Assembly: GCF_001718315.1 (NCBI RefSeq) | Contig: NZ_CP013364.1 | Location: forward strand, 124,001-188,000 | Reading direction: 5' to 3' | Origin: Burkholderia diffusa | GTDB taxonomy: Bacteria; Pseudomonadota; Gammaproteobacteria; Burkholderiales; Burkholderiaceae | DNA length: 64,000 nucleotides | The notes under the pieces: model-generated | Told to the model about the DNA's origin: nothing | The model's database searches: none | The model's input: only the letters and a program-made list of their open reading frames with translations | Program-made: the position numbers and the translations under genes | In this document: positions 61,390-64,000 of the stretch, one piece after another | Layout: every line of letters begins with the position of its first letter | How positions within the stretch are numbered: the stretch's first letter is position 1

Positions 61390-63683
61390 CCGTCATCCTC
61401 CGGGGCGTGGCGTGCGCGCTCGATCGCCGCGATGCGTGTGCGCACGTCGGCGTCGAACAGCGCGTCGACCGTGCGCGGCAGCCGGCGCAGCCAGTTCGGA
61501 TGTCCGCGCGGCGGGCCCGGCAGATTCGGCTGCTCCGCCAGTGCGAGCAGATCCTCGAGCGGCACGATCGCGAGCGGCGACGGGCTGCGCGCGACGTACG
61601 CGAGAACGGCGCCGACGGGCGGCGTATCGGCGGGCGGGATCGGATCGCCGGCCGGTGCGCAGCCCGCGTGCTGCAGCGCGCGCCACAGCATCGCGCGTTC
61701 AGTGGCGCGTTCGGTCTCGGCGGCGGTGAAATCGGGCGCGGATGACGGTGTGTTCTGCGCGGAACGCGCGTCGTGGCTGTGATCCGAGGCCAATGCATCG
61801 TCACGCATGACCGGTTCGTTCCGCGCATCGTGATCCGAGCCGTGTGCGGCCGCGGCGCGACCGATGTCGTCGCCGGCATCGCGCGCACTCGCGGCGCGCC
61901 GCACCTGGTGGCTCGGGTCAGCCGCGCGCGCGTGCGTGGCCGCATCGGCATCCGCATCCGCGCCCGCCCCGGCCACGACGCGCCGCCAGCCGAGATCGAC
62001 ACCACGCCACCAGCCGGCCACTGTCGGCAGATCATGCGTCGACGTCATCGCGATCGTGTCGCGATCCCACGCCGACGGCGGCCGAAACGCGCGATCCGCT
62101 TCACGTTCGAACCACAGCACACGCATTCCCGCGATACCCTGCGCACCGAGCCGCTCGCGAAAACCCGCCGGCACCGTGCCGAGATCCTCGCCGATCGCGA
62201 CCGCGCGGTGCCGTGCGGCCTCCAGCGCGACCAGCCGCGCGAGGTCGTCGAGCGGATAGCGCAGGTACGCACCGTCGCGTGGCGACCGGCCCTCCGGCAC
62301 GATCCACATCCGCGCGAAGCCAAGCACGTGGTCGATGCGGATCCCGCCCGCATGCGCGAAGGCCGCGCGCAACAGCTCGACGAACGGCGCGAAGCCGTTT
62401 GCGCGCAGCGCGGCGGGCGTCCACGTCGTCACGCCCCACGCCTGGCCGTCGGCATTGAACAGGTCGGGCGGCGCGCCGAGCGACACGCCGCGCAGCAACG
62501 TCGTGCCGTGCGCCCACGCGTCGCTGCCTGCGCGATCGGAGCCGACCGCGAGATCGGCGAGCAGCCCGATCGCCATCCCCGCATCGCGCGCCGCGCGCTG
62601 CGCGTTGCCGAGCGCGTCCGACGCACACCATTGCAGGAACGTATGGAACGCGATTGACTCGGCATGCGCGTGGGCGAAGGCGTCGACCTCCGGCGACGCC
62701 GGCATCCGCCACTGCGCCGGCCATTGCCGCCAGTCCGCGCCGATCCCGTGTTCGATGCAGAACGCCTGCAGCGCGTCGAAGCGCGCATGCGCGTCGAGCG
62801 CCGCACCGCCCGCCGCGCGGAACCGCTCGAACGCGTCTTGCGACGGCGCGCCGTTCGCGCGCCACGCATCGAAACACGCGCGCAACCGGCGCAGCTTCAA
62901 CGGCAGTATGTGCGGCCAGTCGATCAGCGGCGCGTCGCCTGCGTTCGGCATGCCCGGCGCCGCACAGCTCGTTCGCCGCACGATATCGGCTCCCGGCACC
63001 GCATCGCAGTCGAGATACGCGACGTTGTGCCAGCGCCGCGACGACGGCGAATACGGGCTGTCGTGTTCGGGCAGCGCCGGATACTCGGCATGCGTCGGAC
63101 TGGTCGCGACCGCGTGCGCGCCGTGCCGCGCCGCACGCGTGGCGAGGCCGGCGAGCGCGGTGTAGTCGCCCGCGCCGTCGTCGCCCGTGCGGCGCAGGCT
63201 GTAAATCTGGGCCGCGATGCCCCAGCGGCGCCGTGCGTCGTCGCAGATGTCGAACGGCCGCGTACGCGGCGGCGCGATCGCAAGCCCGATCCGCTGCTCG
63301 CCGATGTCGAGCACGTGATGGCCGGCCAGCGCGAGCGGCGGCAGCGTGCCGTATTCGCCCGCGCCGGTCACGCGCCCGTCGACGTGGCCGCCCGTTTCGA
63401 GTGTGATCCGGAAGCGCGCGCCGGGCGGTGCGACACCGCGCGGCAGCTTGAGCGGCACGCCGGCGTCGCCGGTCACGACACACGGCGTCGCGTCGTGCGC
63501 GTCGACGAGCGCGGCCGCGCTGTCGATCCGCTCGATCGGCGTGCCGCACGGCCAGCCGAGCGCATCGACGAGCGCGACGAGCGCGTCGTCGTCCACTCGC
63601 CGCGCGACGCCGCCGGCATCGATCCAGTCGGGCTCCAGTCCGGCCGCACGCGCGAGTTCGGCGATGGGGACGTCGGTCGTCAT
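61386..63683 (-). CDS. malQ: 4-alpha-glucanotransferase (amylomaltase), GH77
   Basis: 765 aa. GH77 signatures: WGIAAQIYSLRRTGDDGAGDYT (quoted in part), GIRIDHVLGFARMWIVPEG with the nucleophile Asp, AIGEDLGTVPAGF with the acid/base Glu, and TSTHDLPTVAGWW. An unusual insert of about 75 residues rich in Asp, Ala, His and Ser (about 590-665) interrupts the C-terminal part and is probably a disordered loop. It moves glucan chains between maltooligosaccharides, feeding TreY. ATG 63683 overlaps the treZ stop. It is central in a three-gene operon. Confidence 0.92.
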   Translation of the reverse strand: MTTDVPIAELARAAGLEPDWIDAGGVARRVDDDALVALVDALGWPCGTPIERIDSAAALVDAHDATPCVVTGDAGVPLKLPRGVAPPGARFRITLETGGHVDGRVTGAGEYGTLPPLALAGHHVLDIGEQRIGLAIAPPRTRPFDICDDARRRWGIAAQIYSLRRTGDDGAGDYTALAGLATRAARHGAHAVATSPTHAEYPALPEHDSPYSPSSRRWHNVAYLDCDAVPGADIVRRTSCAAPGMPNAGDAPLIDWPHILPLKLRRLRACFDAWRANGAPSQDAFERFRAAGGAALDAHARFDALQAFCIEHGIGADWRQWPAQWRMPASPEVDAFAHAHAESIAFHTFLQWCASDALGNAQRAARDAGMAIGLLADLAVGSDRAGSDAWAHGTTLLRGVSLGAPPDLFNADGQAWGVTTWTPAALRANGFAPFVELLRAAFAHAGGIRIDHVLGFARMWIVPEGRSPRDGAYLRYPLDDLARLVALEAARHRAVAIGEDLGTVPAGFRERLGAQGIAGMRVLWFEREADRAFRPPSAWDRDTIAMTSTHDLPTVAGWWRGVDLGWRRVVAGAGADADADAATHARAADPSHQVRRAASARDAGDDIGRAAAAHGSDHDARNEPVMRDDALASDHSHDARSAQNTPSSAPDFTAAETERATERAMLWRALQHAGCAPAGDPIPPADTPPVGAVLAYVARSPSPLAIVPLEDLLALAEQPNLPGPPRGHPNWLRRLPRTVDALFDADVRTRIAAIERARHAPEDDG

Positions 63684-64000
63684 GGCCGCGTATGCCCGTT
63701 CGCGCGATGGCTCAGCGCATCGTGGTTGACCGCGCCGTCGCGCCACGCGATGCAGGTGCGCGCGGGCAGCCGCCCGTCGGCCAGCCGATCGCGCGCGCGC
63801 GGCGGCGTCTCGAACACGATCTTGCCGACCGGCAGCGCGGGCAGCATTGCGTCGTGCGAGCCGGGATTGAACGCGATCGTCAGCGTGCTGCCGTCGCCGA
63901 GGCGCCAGCGTGCGACGAGCGCCTCCTTGGCGCCATCGCCGTTGCTGGCCAGCAGCTCGACGCCGAGTGCACGCGTGCCCGGCAGATGCGGCGTGACGAG
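63680..64000 (-). CDS. treZ: Maltooligosyl trehalose trehalohydrolase, C-terminal end
   Basis: The last 106 residues of a protein that runs out of the window at base 64000. The sequence (LVTPHLPGTRALGVELLASN, ALVARWRLGDGSTLTIAFNPG and RTCIAWRDGAVNHDAL) fits the C-terminal beta domain of TreZ-type GH13 enzymes, which release trehalose from the TreY product. Its TGA (63682-63680) overlaps the malQ start. The call depends partly on context, since the catalytic part is not visible. Confidence 0.75.
   Translation of the reverse strand, partial: LVTPHLPGTRALGVELLASNGDGAKEALVARWRLGDGSTLTIAFNPGSHDAMLPALPVGKIVFETPPRARDRLADGRLPARTCIAWRDGAVNHDALSHRANGHTRP

Overview
The window is GC-rich DNA of a Burkholderia-type chromosome, probably the Burkholderia cepacia complex. 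The evidence is codon bias, a second rpoN gene, a Burkholderia-style two-partner contact-dependent inhibition (CDI) locus, and small protein families typical of the genus. No rRNA, tRNA or CRISPR array was seen.

Region 1 (1-37.4 kb) is a stress and persistence island that appears to be wired to sigma-54. It opens with two divergent sigma-54 activator genes (156-2948). Then come a GT2/PIG-L pair, a hybrid sensor kinase, a UDP-xylose synthase/GT4 operon, and many small stress-type genes: BON, DUF2795, DUF4142, ferritin-like, CBS, PRC-barrel, DUF3008, DUF1328, DUF3175, PfpI/DJ-1 and DUF1488. It also holds an NHEJ pair (Ku and a three-domain LigD), UdgX, an antiporter and a phosphatidylserine-decarboxylase-like enzyme. 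A second sigma-54 gene sits in the middle (24839-26278). Reading the intergenic DNA by eye gave 14 candidate -24/-12 promoters with exact GG/GC spacing (one of them weak) in front of these genes. Several are divergent pairs. Four copies of a palindrome (TTGAAA-N3-TTGCAG type) lie upstream and could be the activator's binding site. A carboxylate-transport block (LysR, DctA-like, binding protein, MFS; 17.0-21.4 kb) interrupts the island and carries no such promoter.

Region 2 (37.5-55.3 kb) is a CDI locus of the bcpA/bcpB (FhaB/FhaC) kind that has been rearranged. A 3031-aa exoprotein with its own toxin C-terminus and a 40-aa membrane immunity candidate is followed by a decayed toxin remnant with a paralogous 40-aa immunity gene. 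Next is a 5' fragment of the transporter gene fused out of frame to a 3' fragment of the exoprotein gene carrying a second toxin tip and immunity gene. A third orphan tip with its immunity gene follows, then the intact transporter and a frameshifted DUF746-like zinc-ribbon gene. Direct repeats that may be an IS remnant close the region.

Region 3 (55.3-58.5 kb) is an arsenic operon, arsR-arsC-acr3-arsH-arsN2, with a large operator dyad over the arsR start. Region 4 (58.6-64.0 kb, minus strand) is a trehalose/alpha-glucan operon, treZ (cut by the window end)-malQ-treY, with stop/start overlaps.
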